Assembly (NCBI GenBank): GCA_949130495.1
Contig: CASBWL010000049.1
Location: 85,919-149,918 of the forward strand
Length of the DNA: 64,000 bases
Source: Sambucus nigra
Lineage: Eukaryota > Streptophyta > Magnoliopsida > Dipsacales > Adoxaceae
Direction of reading: 5' to 3'
The notes beneath the pieces were generated by a model that made no database searches, was not told where the DNA came from, and saw only the letters and a program-made list of their open reading frames with translations. This document shows, piece after piece, positions 1 to 10,664 of the stretch. Position numbers and translations under genes: made by a program. Positions within the stretch are counted from its first letter, which is position 1, and each line of letters begins with the position of its first letter.

Positions 1-120
1 AAAGTACGGGTATGTATGATAAAAAAATATATGTATGATATTTTCTTCCTTTCATGCTCATGCATGAAATGTCATGCTAAAAGTGTTTTTTTCTTTTCTT
101 TTTTTTACAAAAAGAGTTTT

Positions 121-168
<48 letters not shown>

Positions 169-299
169 GGGGGGTAATATAATATAATTCTTTTTTAATA
201 TATATTTTTAAAAAAATTATTTTTTTTGGTGCCGAGGCAATTTTTGTTTCGGCCTGGGGGAAAATTTATCGGCGTGCCATCGACATGGGCACACACTAG
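1..299 (+). mobile_element. Non-autonomous Helitron, 3' part (5' end cut by the window)
   Basis: The end shows the Helitron 3' signature: an imperfect short hairpin (GTGCC, ATC, GACAT) about ten bases before CTAG at 296-299, followed by T. The body holds the ATGCATGAAATGTCATGCT motif seen in the related elements at 37.1-38.8 kb. The first bases match just inside the 5' end of the element beginning near 37821. No coding sequence. The family match rests on the terminal structure and on five related ends in this window. Confidence 0.7.
125..165. repeat. (TA)n microsatellite inside the Helitron
   Basis: About 20 TA units. The matching place in copy 2 (37936-38039) has expanded to about 50 units and received the foldback element at 38046. 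Confidence 0.95.
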
Positions 300-333
<34 letters not shown>

Positions 334-337
334 AGCC

Positions 338-885
338 GATCAAAAGTGGACCAGCTTAAGGGTTGGTCCGTGTGAAAAAGTTTATTTAAAATAATAAAAA
401 ATGAGGCATATACTAAATAGTCTCTCGAATTTTTTTTAAAATACGTTTAGTCCAAGACTTTTTATTTTGCACCAAAAAATCATTCAACATACAAAAAAAG
501 CATAAGGGACTTTTTGGTACAAAATAAAAGGCTTGGACCAAATGTATATTGAAAAACATTTGAGAGATTTTTTGTATTTTATCCTAAAAAAATATAATTT
601 TGAGTTGATTTTTTTTTTGGGATTTTTAAACATTTCAAGGTACCCATAAAAAAAATCAGTTCAAAATGATTGTTTTACTATTTTAAAAAAAATCGGTCAA
701 AGTATGACAGTTTTAAATTGCTTAAAGTTTAAAATAGTAAAAAAAATCATTTTGAACTGATTTTTTATGGGTACCTTAAAATGTTTAAAAACACAAAAAA
801 AATAAACTCAAAATTATTATTTTTTACTATTTTAAATAAATTGGTTTGTACAAAGTTCGCATGGACATGATCCTCACTTGATCTT
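338..885. mobile_element. Compound foldback element (nested inverted repeats)
   Basis: Two inverted-repeat units lie side by side. In the first, about 405-475 pairs with about 505-590 (shared arms around TTTAGTCCAAG and TTTTATTTTGCACCAAAAA). In the second, about 600-695 pairs with 725-820 (arms sharing GGTACCCATAAAAAAAATC and ATTTTGAACTGATTTTTT). Weaker outer arms (GATCAA and TTTATTTAAAATA) suggest both belong to one element between flanking microsatellites. No ORF and no clear target duplication. The copy at 38830-39375 is almost identical. Confidence 0.65.
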
Positions 886-887
886 GC

Positions 888-1007
<120 letters not shown>

Positions 1008-1079
1008 TAAAATGTTTTGAACAGGGAGTAAAGAGAAAAAGGTTAGGAATGAAGAAAAGATATTCCCATTAAAAATATG

Positions 1080-2209
1080 TAGCGTGAACATTTTGAGCTA
1101 AGGATTATGCATGTGTTGGCCAATGGAGTTAATAGTGTAAGTAATATCATGCCAGGTGAGTGTAAGATATTGAAGTGCACCTACAATGGAATGGAACCAA
1201 GTAGGAGTAAGTTCAAAGGTGGAGGTTAGAGTGGAAAGTTAGACAGCCATAGGCATGGCAGAAGCATTAGCATTAAGGATGTGAGTATATTACAAAATTT
1301 TGAGAGCATATGACTCTTGACTTAAAGTAAGGCCTCCTGAAAATGGAATAACGGACATTCTGAGAAAATAATTAAAAGTACCTATGTCTTTGAGATCAAA
1401 TTTATGTGCCAAATGGGATGTAGGCTGAGAAATGAGATGAGCATTGCTAACAGTAAGAATAATATCATCCAGGTAGAGTAATAAAATGAAGAGAGAAGAG
1501 TATGGCCAACTAAAATAAACATCAAGGTGAAGTAAGTTCGACCAATAGCAGTCAAACCAAGCTCGAGCATCTTATTTAAGTCCATAAATGGCTTTGTGAA
1601 TAAGACAAACATGGTGAGGAAACTAGGGATGAGTGAACTCTAGTGGTTGCTGCATATATACATGCTCATCGAGAACGCCATACAAAAATGCATTTTTAAT
1701 ATCCAGCGGCCTTAGACAAACATTGGAATAATTTGATTGTTTAGTAGAATTGAGTCGCAATTGTATTAAAATTTTTACATATGTGGCATAAAAGTCTGGA
1801 CTTCAATTTTAGAGGATGTAGCCAAGTGAATACAGTATGGTCATCAATAAAAATTACACAATACTTCAAATGTTAAGAAGATATTATAGGAGTAGGACCC
1901 CACAAATCACAGTGAACTTTATCAAATGGACATAATGAAATTTTGTCATTTATTTAAAAAAAGTAATTTTTTTCTCTATTGACAACTGATGCAAACTTCT
2001 TTCCGTTTATTCCAACAACTGATATTGAAACAATTATTGCAACTTAATGATTGTGATACTTTTGAGTGAGAGTGCCCTGGCCTTTGATGCCATATGAAGT
2101 CTAGAGCTTTTCCAGATTAAAAATAAGTGAAGGCCTTTAGTTTATCTTCAATAAAGGCATATAATCATTTATCTTTAGTTCCCCCGTCCAAAAGTTTTCG
2201 TGTCTACTT
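1080..2209 (-). pseudogene. Decayed Ty1/copia pol: integrase, reverse transcriptase, RNase H (copy 1, 3' half)
   Basis: Minus-strand fragments match copia pol in family order. At about 2000-1750 is the integrase core start (HCDLWGPTP, then VIFIDDHT). At about 1620-1400 is reverse transcriptase (KAIYGLKQ, YLDDII, FDLKDIGTFNYFL), and below 1300 the start of RNase H (VGALQYLT). Frameshifts and stops break every reading. Integrase before reverse transcriptase identifies copia, not gypsy. The 5' half continues at 4071-5030 and 15684-15800, split by the solo LTR and the Tat element. LTRs not found. Confidence 0.85.
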
Positions 2210-2214
2210 GTCCT

Positions 2215-4065
2215 TGTGACACCCCGCCTAATTAACCTCGGGTGATCAGTCCTAAATTAAGTTAGAACAGGTTTCTCAGTTGGTTCATTCTTAGCATAAC
2301 TGTCGCCTTTTTAATTACTAACCACCTAAGTGAGAAACTTAAATGCGTGCCAAGTTTTATCTTTCATTAACTTAAATGAAAATCTCATGCGGAAATAAAA
2401 CTACACAATGATCACAATTAACTGAAACAACCATTCACAATTAAGTAACTGACCGAATAAGACATCGGCCCAAACTCCAACAAATATAAAATAAAGACAA
2501 GTAATCAATCTCAACAAGTCTGACAAAAACTAAATGAACTGTGAGTGACAAGCTCGAAATAACTGATAGAAGTCTCTATACTAGAACAAAAGAGTGGGGC
2601 GTCTATCAAACTCCCGCAACATACACATATGCTGCAGTAACGGATCCCTGAAATTGAGTCAGGCATGGCATCCCTGTGGCTGGACACCTAAAAGGTTTTT
2701 AAAAAATTTTATAGCAAGGGAAAGTACCCAAAAACATTTGAAAAATATTTAGCAAATGATTAACTTGCAGTAATAAGTAAATATGCATGCTCTCCCACTA
2801 GGTATATTCACATAACCTAGTTACCCCAAGTCAGAATCGCTCAATAACTTGGTTAATACATAAATGTTAGAGGCGGTCATATTCCTTCCCTGAAAGTGAA
2901 ATGCCCCTCACCCGTATAACGGACGCTATGACCTGGGATTATACTCGCCCTACTCCTCAAGCTAGGGGATTCATCCAATACGCGCAGCCTCCCCCTATAG
3001 CACTAGAGTATATATATAATAATAATATATATCCACTGATATTAATGCACACATCATATATAAATACTATCACACACCGTATATATATAAATATAAAATA
3101 TCCCGGCTACACCGTGCACTAAATCCGTGACACAAGCCTATTCCATTTTTTTAGTTTATGGCCCAACTCTAATTATTAATTAATTTGCACATTAATTTCT
3201 TTTGGTATCGCCCCAACCAATATATTCGGACTTACTCTCGTGGCCCGAATTAACATCACCCGAGTCGAAATCCCCGACTCTAAATTATTTAGCCTTTACC
3301 TAAATAAAATTTACATCTCGGTATCACTCAACCATTATTCCCCGACTTGTCTACTCATCCGTATTTAATCATTTTGAAACAAACTTTCCAAAATTTAACC
3401 CTAGTGTGACACACCTACTTTCCTCCAAATCCCAATTAATTTTAATCATGATGTCACACCAAGTCGCCCTCAAATCCTAATTAATTTTTATTCACAATTA
3501 ATTAGATTTAAACCCATGTATTAATTACTCAATAATTAAGGCATGGAAGAATTTTTATTTAATTTCCCTATATATTAAAAACTGGGCGAACTGTCAAAGT
3601 TTTCGGACCATCGATCGATCGATGGTCCCCCTTCGATCGATCGATCGATCAGGTCCTCGTCTTCCCCGAGTTGGTTGTTTCAGCCATGGATGCACACCTC
3701 CAAACCCTAGCTTTCTCTATACTGAAAACTAATCTTTCCCATCGACAATAAACATCAAACACCTTGTATGGAACCTCCCTAAAGTCCAAAAACATCAATT
3801 AATTTACTTTCCCTCCTTTTCCACGAATTTGGGGTAAAATCCCGACTAAAATAAGTACATATTCCGTCATTAATACCCGAAATGACGTAAATACATTATT
3901 ACTATTCACTTAGTAATTAAGTTTCCCTAAATATTAACCATTCACTTCCCGATTAATATTTAAGTATAACTTGTCATAATTAATTCAATTAAAATTACGA
4001 CACACAAGTAATTTTGAATTTTCGAATTAATTAAATATTAAATGCATGAAATACGGGGTGTTACA
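2215..4065 (-). mobile_element. Solo LTR of the Tekay-like chromovirus
   Basis: Begins TGTGACACCCCG and ends CGGGGTGTTACA, flanked on both sides by GTCCT (2210-2214 and 4066-4070). It is homologous to both LTRs of the full element at 40686-52176, which has the same target duplication in the same host copia sequence. It is 1851 bases against 2931 because of two internal deletions, one near 2798 and one near 3842. The best reading is LTR-LTR recombination in copy 1 after the duplication. The orientation is taken from the full element. Confidence 0.93.
3605..3652. repeat. GATC-rich palindrome inside the solo LTR
   Basis: Bases 3605-3628 form a perfect 24-base palindrome (GGACCATCGATC and its mirror), followed by a second run of CGAT units to about 3650. 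Present at the same place in the other LTRs, with one arm mutated near 42264 and intact at 51053-51076. Confidence 0.9.
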
Positions 4066-4070
4066 GTCCT

Positions 4071-5030
4071 TTACCACAAAACCATCATTAGTAAAATGCA
4101 AATCACATTTATTTTCCAAAGTAAGCTTGCTAACGGAAGGTATATTTTTCGTGAGTTTGGATACTTCTAACACATTTTTCAATTCCAAGTCAGGATTTAT
4201 ATATGCTTTACACCAACATGAGTAATATTTAGTTTTGACCCATTTCCTACCATAATATAGTCATCACCATAATAATGTTTTGAATGAGATAAAGTACCTA
4301 AGGTTTGAGTCATATAAGCATTGCCACCTGAGTTAATATAGAATGTACTATCAATACTCTCTTAAATAGTCGTATTATCTTGACATCCCCATGCATTTGA
4401 TTAATAGGATAAGTCCCACTTATCCATGAGGTTGATGGTAGTATGTTTGTTGTTGCCAAAAAATTGATAGGCATTAAAGCTTGATGTTTTAAAATTAGCA
4501 GATTCAGTATTTCCCTAGGATAATTTGTGGGGACTTCTTAAGTTTTGGGAGCTTGTTGAACCTGATAGTTGTGGCCTCTATCACATTAATTGGGTTGTGT
4601 GCTTGCTCGAAAACCTCTCCCTCTTGAGCTGAAATTTTGGGACTTGTATTGCTGATTTCCATGAATATATTCCCATTATTTTAGTCGTTTCCATTACCGT
4701 TGTAGTTTACTCTTCCACATTTATTGATATTGTATCCTCTTCTTCTATTTGGATAGGAGCCTCTGTAAGATATGTAGGCCATATTTGGTCCGGGTGATGA
4801 AGAGTTGTTGGTTGGTAGTTTTGGATGATGTTTGTGAATGTCAAAGATCATCCATGAAGAAATAAATTATTCCATGGTTGGATATGGAGGTTTACCAAGC
4901 ATCATAGTACGAAAGGTTTGGTATTTTTATCCCAGTCCTTTGGTAAAATATATCACCTTGTTGTCTTCATCTAGTGGCTTATTGGTAGCACATAAGTCAT
5001 AGCACAATCCCTTGAATTCTTTGATATACT
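4071..5030 (-). pseudogene. Decayed copia gag-protease segment (copy 1, 5' half, part 1)
   Basis: Continues the copia remnant of 1080-2209. Reading down the minus strand, 5030-4880 is the gag (UBN2-type) segment with IKEFKGLCYDLCATNKPLD and a following KPPYP. At about 4380-4200 is a protease-like stretch (STFYINSGGNAYMTQ, active-site region SGG instead of SGA), and 4170-4071 the gag-pre-integrase start (VSKLTLENKCDLHFT). Stops and frameshifts throughout. Its own 5' continuation was displaced to 15684 by the Tat insertion. Confidence 0.8.
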
Positions 5031-5460
5031 TGTGGAGACAATGATTATACAACACAAATAAATATGAGAGAATTAATGACCAAGAAAGAACAAAGAAAAT
5101 AAAACGCCAATCACACAACAACGGATGTACGTGGTTCAGCAAAGATGTGCCTACATCCACGGTGGTGCAGTCAGTATTATTTCTCAATATGCTGGAGAAT
5201 GAGTACAGAGAATACAACTTGTCCTTTGCCCCGGACCTAGGGTTTAATTTATATATGTGTTAGTTAGTGGAGATGATGGGTTCCTCCATATTAGCCATCT
5301 TCCCTATAACTTCCCTTCATGGGATCGTTCTCCCCTATAACTTCCCTTCATGGGATCGTGGGGAAATTCGATCAATACAAAAGATGAGGGGCCTGGACTT
5401 TGGGCCGCTAGGGCTGGGCTACTCGTCCAGGCCTATAGCACTAATTTCCGAGTACCCACA
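5031..5460 (-). repeat. 3' LTR of the Tat element
   Basis: TGTGGAGACA to GAGTACCCACA, ending in CA on each strand. Contains a tandem duplication of a CCCTATAACTTCCCTTCATG unit at about 5300-5355, present in both LTRs. The adjacent AGGGGCAATTG on the minus strand is the likely polypurine tract. Confidence 0.92.
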
Positions 5461-5468
5461 ATTGCCCC

Positions 5469-5507
5469 TAAATTTGTTGTGCCATGCATGTGGGCCCAAC
5501 AAATTTA
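5469..5507. other. Perfect 11-bp hairpin next to the polypurine tract
   Basis: TAAATTTGTTG at 5469-5479 pairs with CAACAAATTTA at 5497-5507, leaving a 17-base loop. It lies just inside the 3' LTR of the Tat element and upstream of the opposite-strand gene at 5816. No function is known to me; a transcript terminator or processing site is only a guess. Confidence 0.7.
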
Positions 5508-5815
5508 AATGATTAGCCATAATAGCCGTGTTGCAATTCCTCGGGAGCTGTAGAGTCGATTTCTGGCGGCAGCTGCTTCGCTTACTGTGCGATATGATTA
5601 GATTTTGAAGGTTTGTTGGAATAAGGCTCATTTCTTTTCGTCGTTTCAGCTTTTCCAGCACTCTTCTATCTTCTGAGAACTCTTGCGCTTCGTACCTTCT
5701 ACTTTCGATCTCCATTCTCGTTGCTTCTTCGTCATTTGACCTGATCTTCTGTCTTGTAAGTCTCTCGTGCCCTTTGCATTTTCTCTTTGCTTTGTAGCTT
5801 TTCTTATATTTTCTA

Positions 5816-7976
5816 ATGGCGAAGATTGGAAATAGGTCAATCTCGGAATTTAGAAAATTCTACAACATTCCTGAGTGGGTGGAGATAGAGTGTTGTGCCT
5901 CGCCTCCTAGGAACGTTAGGGATATAGAGGATGCCCACTGGATTCATGCCTTGTTGCTTTCTCAGGGGGGACTTACTTTCCCCCTAATGATCTGTTTTTG
6001 CATTTTTTTAGCTATTTTAGTATTGCACCTGCACAATGTTCGCCCAATGTATGGAAAATAGTGAACGGCGTGCATATGATAAATCAATTGTATCGCATAA
6101 GGTTAGGGCTTGCCGAGGTCTGCTTTTGTTACTCCTTCTCTCGAACTAGTTCTGGTGTCCTGTACCTCAAAGCTAGGAGCCCTGATAGGGTATTGGTAGT
6201 AAATCTACCTGATTCCCATAAGGACTACTGGCAGGAAAGTTTTCTTATTAGGAATTGGCAGTTCTCTCCCCAATCTGAAGGGTCAAGGTCTGAAAGATTC
6301 ACTGTTCCCTTTTATGGGGAAGAATATATAGGTAGATATTTGTATTGTTGCTTCAATATTTGCTGACTTATGACTTTTCTAACTCCTTTCTGCGTTTTCT
6401 TTTACAGCGAGGTCAAGGAACGTGGAGCCTGCTCTTAGCGAGGTCCGAATTTCTGAGTTGGTTAAAGCTTGGAACATCAGAGAGCCTTTGGGTGACGGCG
6501 AGCATCCTAGATCTGTCTCTTTCTTGTTAGAGTATAAGAACGTAGGCTCCAGCTTCATAGCACGACCTGTGGACAGTGTTCCAGAGTTTGCTTCCCTCGA
6601 AGAGACTACTGCCGAGCTAATCCAGTTGGACGAAGAGGAGAGGAGCTCTGAAAGTGAGCCTGTCGGTAATCTTGGTGGAAGGAGCTCTGTCAGTAGCAGT
6701 TCTTCTAATTCTGAGGAGAATTCTGAAGCTCAAGGATCGTCGAGCACTTCCAACAGTTCTGGTGAAGAGATGCCTCCCAGGAAGAATTTGATCAGATATG
6801 ATGACGATGATGATGACGTGCTCCTTGCACAGAGGTCCAAGAAACTGAAGTCTGCATCTGGGGTCATAGCTACTGGTTCTCGGCCTTCTTCTCATGAGCA
6901 AGAGAAGAAGAGGAGAGAGGAGGAGCAGGTGAGAGAGAGGGAGAGGAAAAAGTAGGAGGAGAGGAGGAAGTTGGAGGAGAAGAAGAAAGTGGAGGAGAGA
7001 AAGAGAAGGGAGAGAGAAAAGGAGGAGGAGAGGAGGAAGATGGAATCGAGGACCAAAACAGGTCAAGCCCCGGTCCCAGTATCTGCCTTGCCTGAGGGGG
7101 CTTCGGTGGCCACTTCTCCTCAGCTAGCCCATGCGCTGCTCGAGAGAGCAGTCCTTCCTGCGGATCGCCAGAGGGCGTTGGGGTCCGATCAACTGCCTCT
7201 GCAAGCTAGCCAGAGGCTTGCCTTGGTAAAATTCTCTTCTAATTCTCAATTTCTTTTAACAAGTCTTGATGGTTTCTTCTTCTTGATTTCTTCTCTATTC
7301 TTTGCAGTTTGTGACCGACTTCGCTGTGCTCTATCGCTCTCGCGACGAGCTAGTGAGGAGGAATGGTGATCTGGAACAGCATAAATCTACTCTGGAAGCC
7401 AGGGGCTCTCAGCTGGAGGCCGACCTGAAGGCTGCTGATGCAGCTCGAGTTTCATCTGACCTGGCCCTTGTCAATTCTGCTCGCGAGAGAGATGATGCGG
7501 TCAGGGAGTTGGGCGAGCTGAGGAAGGCTTATGATCTGGTCTGCACGAGCAAGCTGGACCTTGCAGAGAAGAACAGGGTTCTGTCCGAGCAACTGGAGGA
7601 GAAGAAAGCCCAGGCAGCCACCCTTAAGGAGGACTCGTACAACTCTGGTTGGGCTGCTGCGTATGAGGACGCTGAAGTTCAGATAGGCTATATCAGCCGT
7701 CTGAACTTCAAGAAAGGGTGGAATAAGGCTCTCGTGGCTGCTGGGGTGGACGTTGCATCCCCACTCTTTGACGAGCACGATCCAGGGCCGAAGCCAGTCG
7801 TAGATGAGGACCCTGCCCCAACTGCTGAAGGCACTGATCCTGTCTCTCAGGAGACTCCTGTTGACGCTCCTTTGGTTGAGAGGACAGAGGACACCCCTGC
7901 AGAGGGTAATGCCCTTGCTGATGCTGATAAGGACAAGAGACCATCCACCTCTGGGCCACCCGAGGTTGCTAATTGA
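5816..7976 (+). pseudogene. Antisense Tat gene, part 1 (putative gypsy-type transposon protein, coiled coil)
   Basis: Read on the strand opposite to gag-pol. Exon 1 is 5816-6331, intron 6332-6407, exon 2 6408-7225, intron 7226-7307, exon 3 7308-7976. Both introns have GT and AG ends and keep phase (1 and 0). The first 160 residues (ISEFRKFYNIP, FFSYFSIAPAQCSPNVW) resemble the plant family described as putative gypsy-type transposon protein. Then come an acidic Ser-rich stretch, a Lys/Glu-rich run and a long coiled coil. Decay: a frameshift near 5990 in exon 1 and a stop at 6953-6955. Molecular function is unknown. Confidence 0.75.
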
Positions 7977-8094
7977 TAGGGCTGCTTTGTAATTTTTTTC
8001 TTTTTCAATCTGATGTAACCTCGTTCCTTATTAATGAAAAGACTTCATTTTTGTTTATGCTTATCTCTTTCTCTTCTCTTTCTTTTACTTGTAG

Positions 8095-8991
8095 TTGGTT
8101 GATGTTGATGACTATATTCCTGTTACCTCCCAACTGGGTAGGACTCTTGGTCCTAATGCAAGCCCTGAAATTCGTCAGGCCTTTGCTAGACTTTGCAAGT
8201 TTGCTAAGTCAAGGAACCAAAAATATAAGGATCAGTCCGAGCTGGTGGCCAAGCTGAAGGATAGGCTCCAGGAAATGGAAGAAATCGGTGCCTCAGTACA
8301 AGAAGAAGTTAGTGTACAGAGAGCAAAGTTACTGGAGGCCACCGAGATTAACCAAGTTGGGGAGTTCCTGCGGCAGGAGAATGAAGACCTGAGGCGGGAG
8401 GTCTCGAAGCTTAAGGAGCATTCGCCGAGCACCGCTCCAATAGTCCTGCAAGGCTCTTCTTCGTCGTGAGCTTCTCGGCCTCCCCTCCCGCGTGCTGGCA
8501 GGAGTGCCAGGGGTAGGAACAGGGAAGACGTCGAACAGCGTGATAGGGAGATTGGGGAGATGAGCGACGATGTTCGGCGAGCTTATGTAATTGCTCTTGG
8601 GCTCCAGAGGGACATTTCCCGACTGCAGCATCTATTCAAGAAGGGCCCTCGCCAAGTGTAGGCTGATGGCTACGATCAAGGCTGGTTGGATGCTCCCACG
8701 AGACTATCAGAGTTTGAAGAACTTTCTTTCATCAGAGGGTGGTTGAGTGCCCTGAGAGAGCTGCAGGTCCCGAGGAACTCGGTGTTATGGTATCGACACG
8801 AGATGTCCTCCTCCACTCTGATGCCCAATCCATTCAGGAGGGATGATCGATGGATCCCCATTGATGCTATTCCCCGGCAACTATTGGAGTTGGACGCAAA
8901 TGAGGTCGTGGAAGAGCTAGCCCCCGCTCCTGATGATGGAAGGAGAGCTAAAGTTGTTGATTATCTTGCTCGGAGGCTTCCACTTCCTTGA
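8095..8991 (+). pseudogene. Antisense Tat gene, part 2 (coiled-coil continuation)
   Basis: One frame from an apparent splice acceptor (TTACTTGTAG before 8095) to the stop at 8989-8991, broken by stops at 8467-8469 and 8659-8661. It encodes a coiled-coil segment (LKDRLQEMEEIGASVQEEV), a basic linker and a C-terminal block with WLSALRELQVP. It may be a last exon of the gene at 5816-7976, whose reading ends 118 bases upstream, or a separate ORF; no in-phase donor was obvious. No family recognised. Confidence 0.6.
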
Positions 8992-9614
8992 GATTTTTTT
9001 ATTCTTTTTCTTTTTGATAATGTAAATGCTTTGGGCGAGCTTCGCCGACTAAACATGTATTATCATTGTTTGTAAATATAAAGGATTAATGAAAAGTTCG
9101 CGTTTTGGGAAATTTTGCCGACTAAACGTGTTCATCCAATCTTTTAATATTTTCGCTGCTTCATAATCTTTTTTATTTTGTCATGCGAGTGTCCCCCCAG
9201 TCCAGCATAATGCAAGAATACCATTGTTCCCTCACTTTACCTTTTAGGTTGTGTCGTCACACTCCCTTAGGCCTAAGTAGGGCAATTGGCGAGGACACAC
9301 CTGGTATTGGATGTCTTCATCCGATCAGGATTTTGTTTAACCAAAGTAGGTTTGATGCCTAAGAATACTCTGTAGGGATTCATATATTGCCAGGGGCAAT
9401 GCTAAGAGGTCTGTCGTGCTTCATGACGATGACCTGAGGAGGGGTGTTCCCCTGCTATGTCGACCATTATGCCTGTGATTTGGAAGGGAAGTGTAATAAA
9501 ATATAACTGTTACTAATTAGAGAGTGATCAACTGAGAGATTTTCATTAGTGAAATGGGAAATGAACTGTCCTTTCACATAACGAATACAATAAAAGATTT
9601 AAGTAATAGAATTC
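8992..9614. other. Non-coding spacer between converging ORFs of the Tat element
   Basis: Lies between the end of the antisense gene and the end of pol. AT-rich, with possible 3' processing signals after 8991 (ATTAATGAAAAG near 9085, also seen after the first part near 8030). No protein similarity seen. Confidence 0.6.
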
Positions 9615-10664
9615 CTAAAAATAGAATTTCTTGATATTAGCTGCGTTCCATGCTCGTGGTATCTCCCTGCCCTCCATCGTTTCCAAATGATAGGCACCTT
9701 GCAGGTCGTCTCTAATTATCTTATAAGGTCCTTCCCAGTTTGGGCCCAGCTTACCGTCTGATGGCTTCACTGTGTTGCCCAGGACCTTTCTTAGAACATA
9801 GTCCCCAACTTTGAATCTCCTCGGGTTGACCCTTTTGCTGTAGTGCTTCACGAGCTGTTGCTGATAGCTCGCTAGTTTCACTAGGGCAAGTTCCCTGCGC
9901 TCATCGGCTAGGTCGAGTTCAGCGAGCAAAGCCTCATCATTCTGGCCTTGTTCGACAAGGTCGGATCTCATTGTTGGCAATCCCGCCTCTAGTGGGATGA
10001 TTGCCTCCATACCATATGTTAGTGAGAATGGCGTTTCTCCTGTTGCTCGCCTAGGAGTCGTTCTGTATGCCCATAGGATATGCGGTAGATCGGTTGCACA
10101 TGCGCTTTTGGCTCGCTCTAATCGCTTCTTCAATCCGGCGATCACTATTTTGTTGGAAGCTTCAACTTGTCCGTTGCTTTGAGGATAGGCCACCGAGCTA
10201 AAGTGGTGCCTGATCCCGTGTTCGTTACAGAAGTCCTGAAAAGGGCCACTCTCGAACTGTGTTCCATTGTCAGTGATGATGGTTCTGGGGATTCCGAATC
10301 GAGTGATTATATTCCTCCATACGGACCTTATCATGTCAGCATCTCGGATGTTCGCCAGTGGTTCTGCCTCGATCCACTTGGTAAAGTAGTCAGTTGCAAC
10401 CAACAGGTATTTACGATTGCCGGCAGCGGTGGGCAGTGGTCCCACGATGTCCATTCCCCATTGGGCGAAAGGCTAGGGACTGGTCCGATATTTTAATTCG
10501 CTGGCGGGCTGGTGGACCATAGGAGCGTGAAGTTGGCATTTCAGGCATTTGCGGACATATACTGCGGAGTCCTTTTGCATGTATGGCCACCAATAGCCTT
10601 CCTTCATTGCTCGGAAGGCTAGAGACCTTCCTCCGACATGACTTCCACAGATTCCTTAGTGAAG
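9615..10664 (-). pseudogene. Tat integrase
   Basis: Same frame as upstream pol. N-terminal zinc-binding part (YWWPYMQKD, then CLKCQ), catalytic core with MDIVGPLP (first Asp), TDNGTQF (second Asp) and NGQVEASNK (Glu), then a C-terminal domain with GDYVLRKV and GPYKI. All three catalytic acids are present. A stop at 10473-10475 sits just before the core, where relatives have Trp. Would insert the cDNA into the genome if intact; cannot be made from this copy without readthrough. Confidence 0.92.

Noticed and set aside
2901..3122. 73-78 codon ORF found in all chromovirus LTR copies (also 41558 and 50339)
   Set aside because: LTR sequence with AT-rich low-complexity translation; no start context or family.
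6617..7066. Leu-rich minus-strand ORF of 149 codons
   Set aside because: Shadow of the Lys/Glu-rich coding stretch of the antisense Tat gene.
7708..7959. Minus-strand ORFs opposite exon 3 of the antisense gene
   Set aside because: Overlapping shadows; the plus frame has splice signals and coiled-coil composition.
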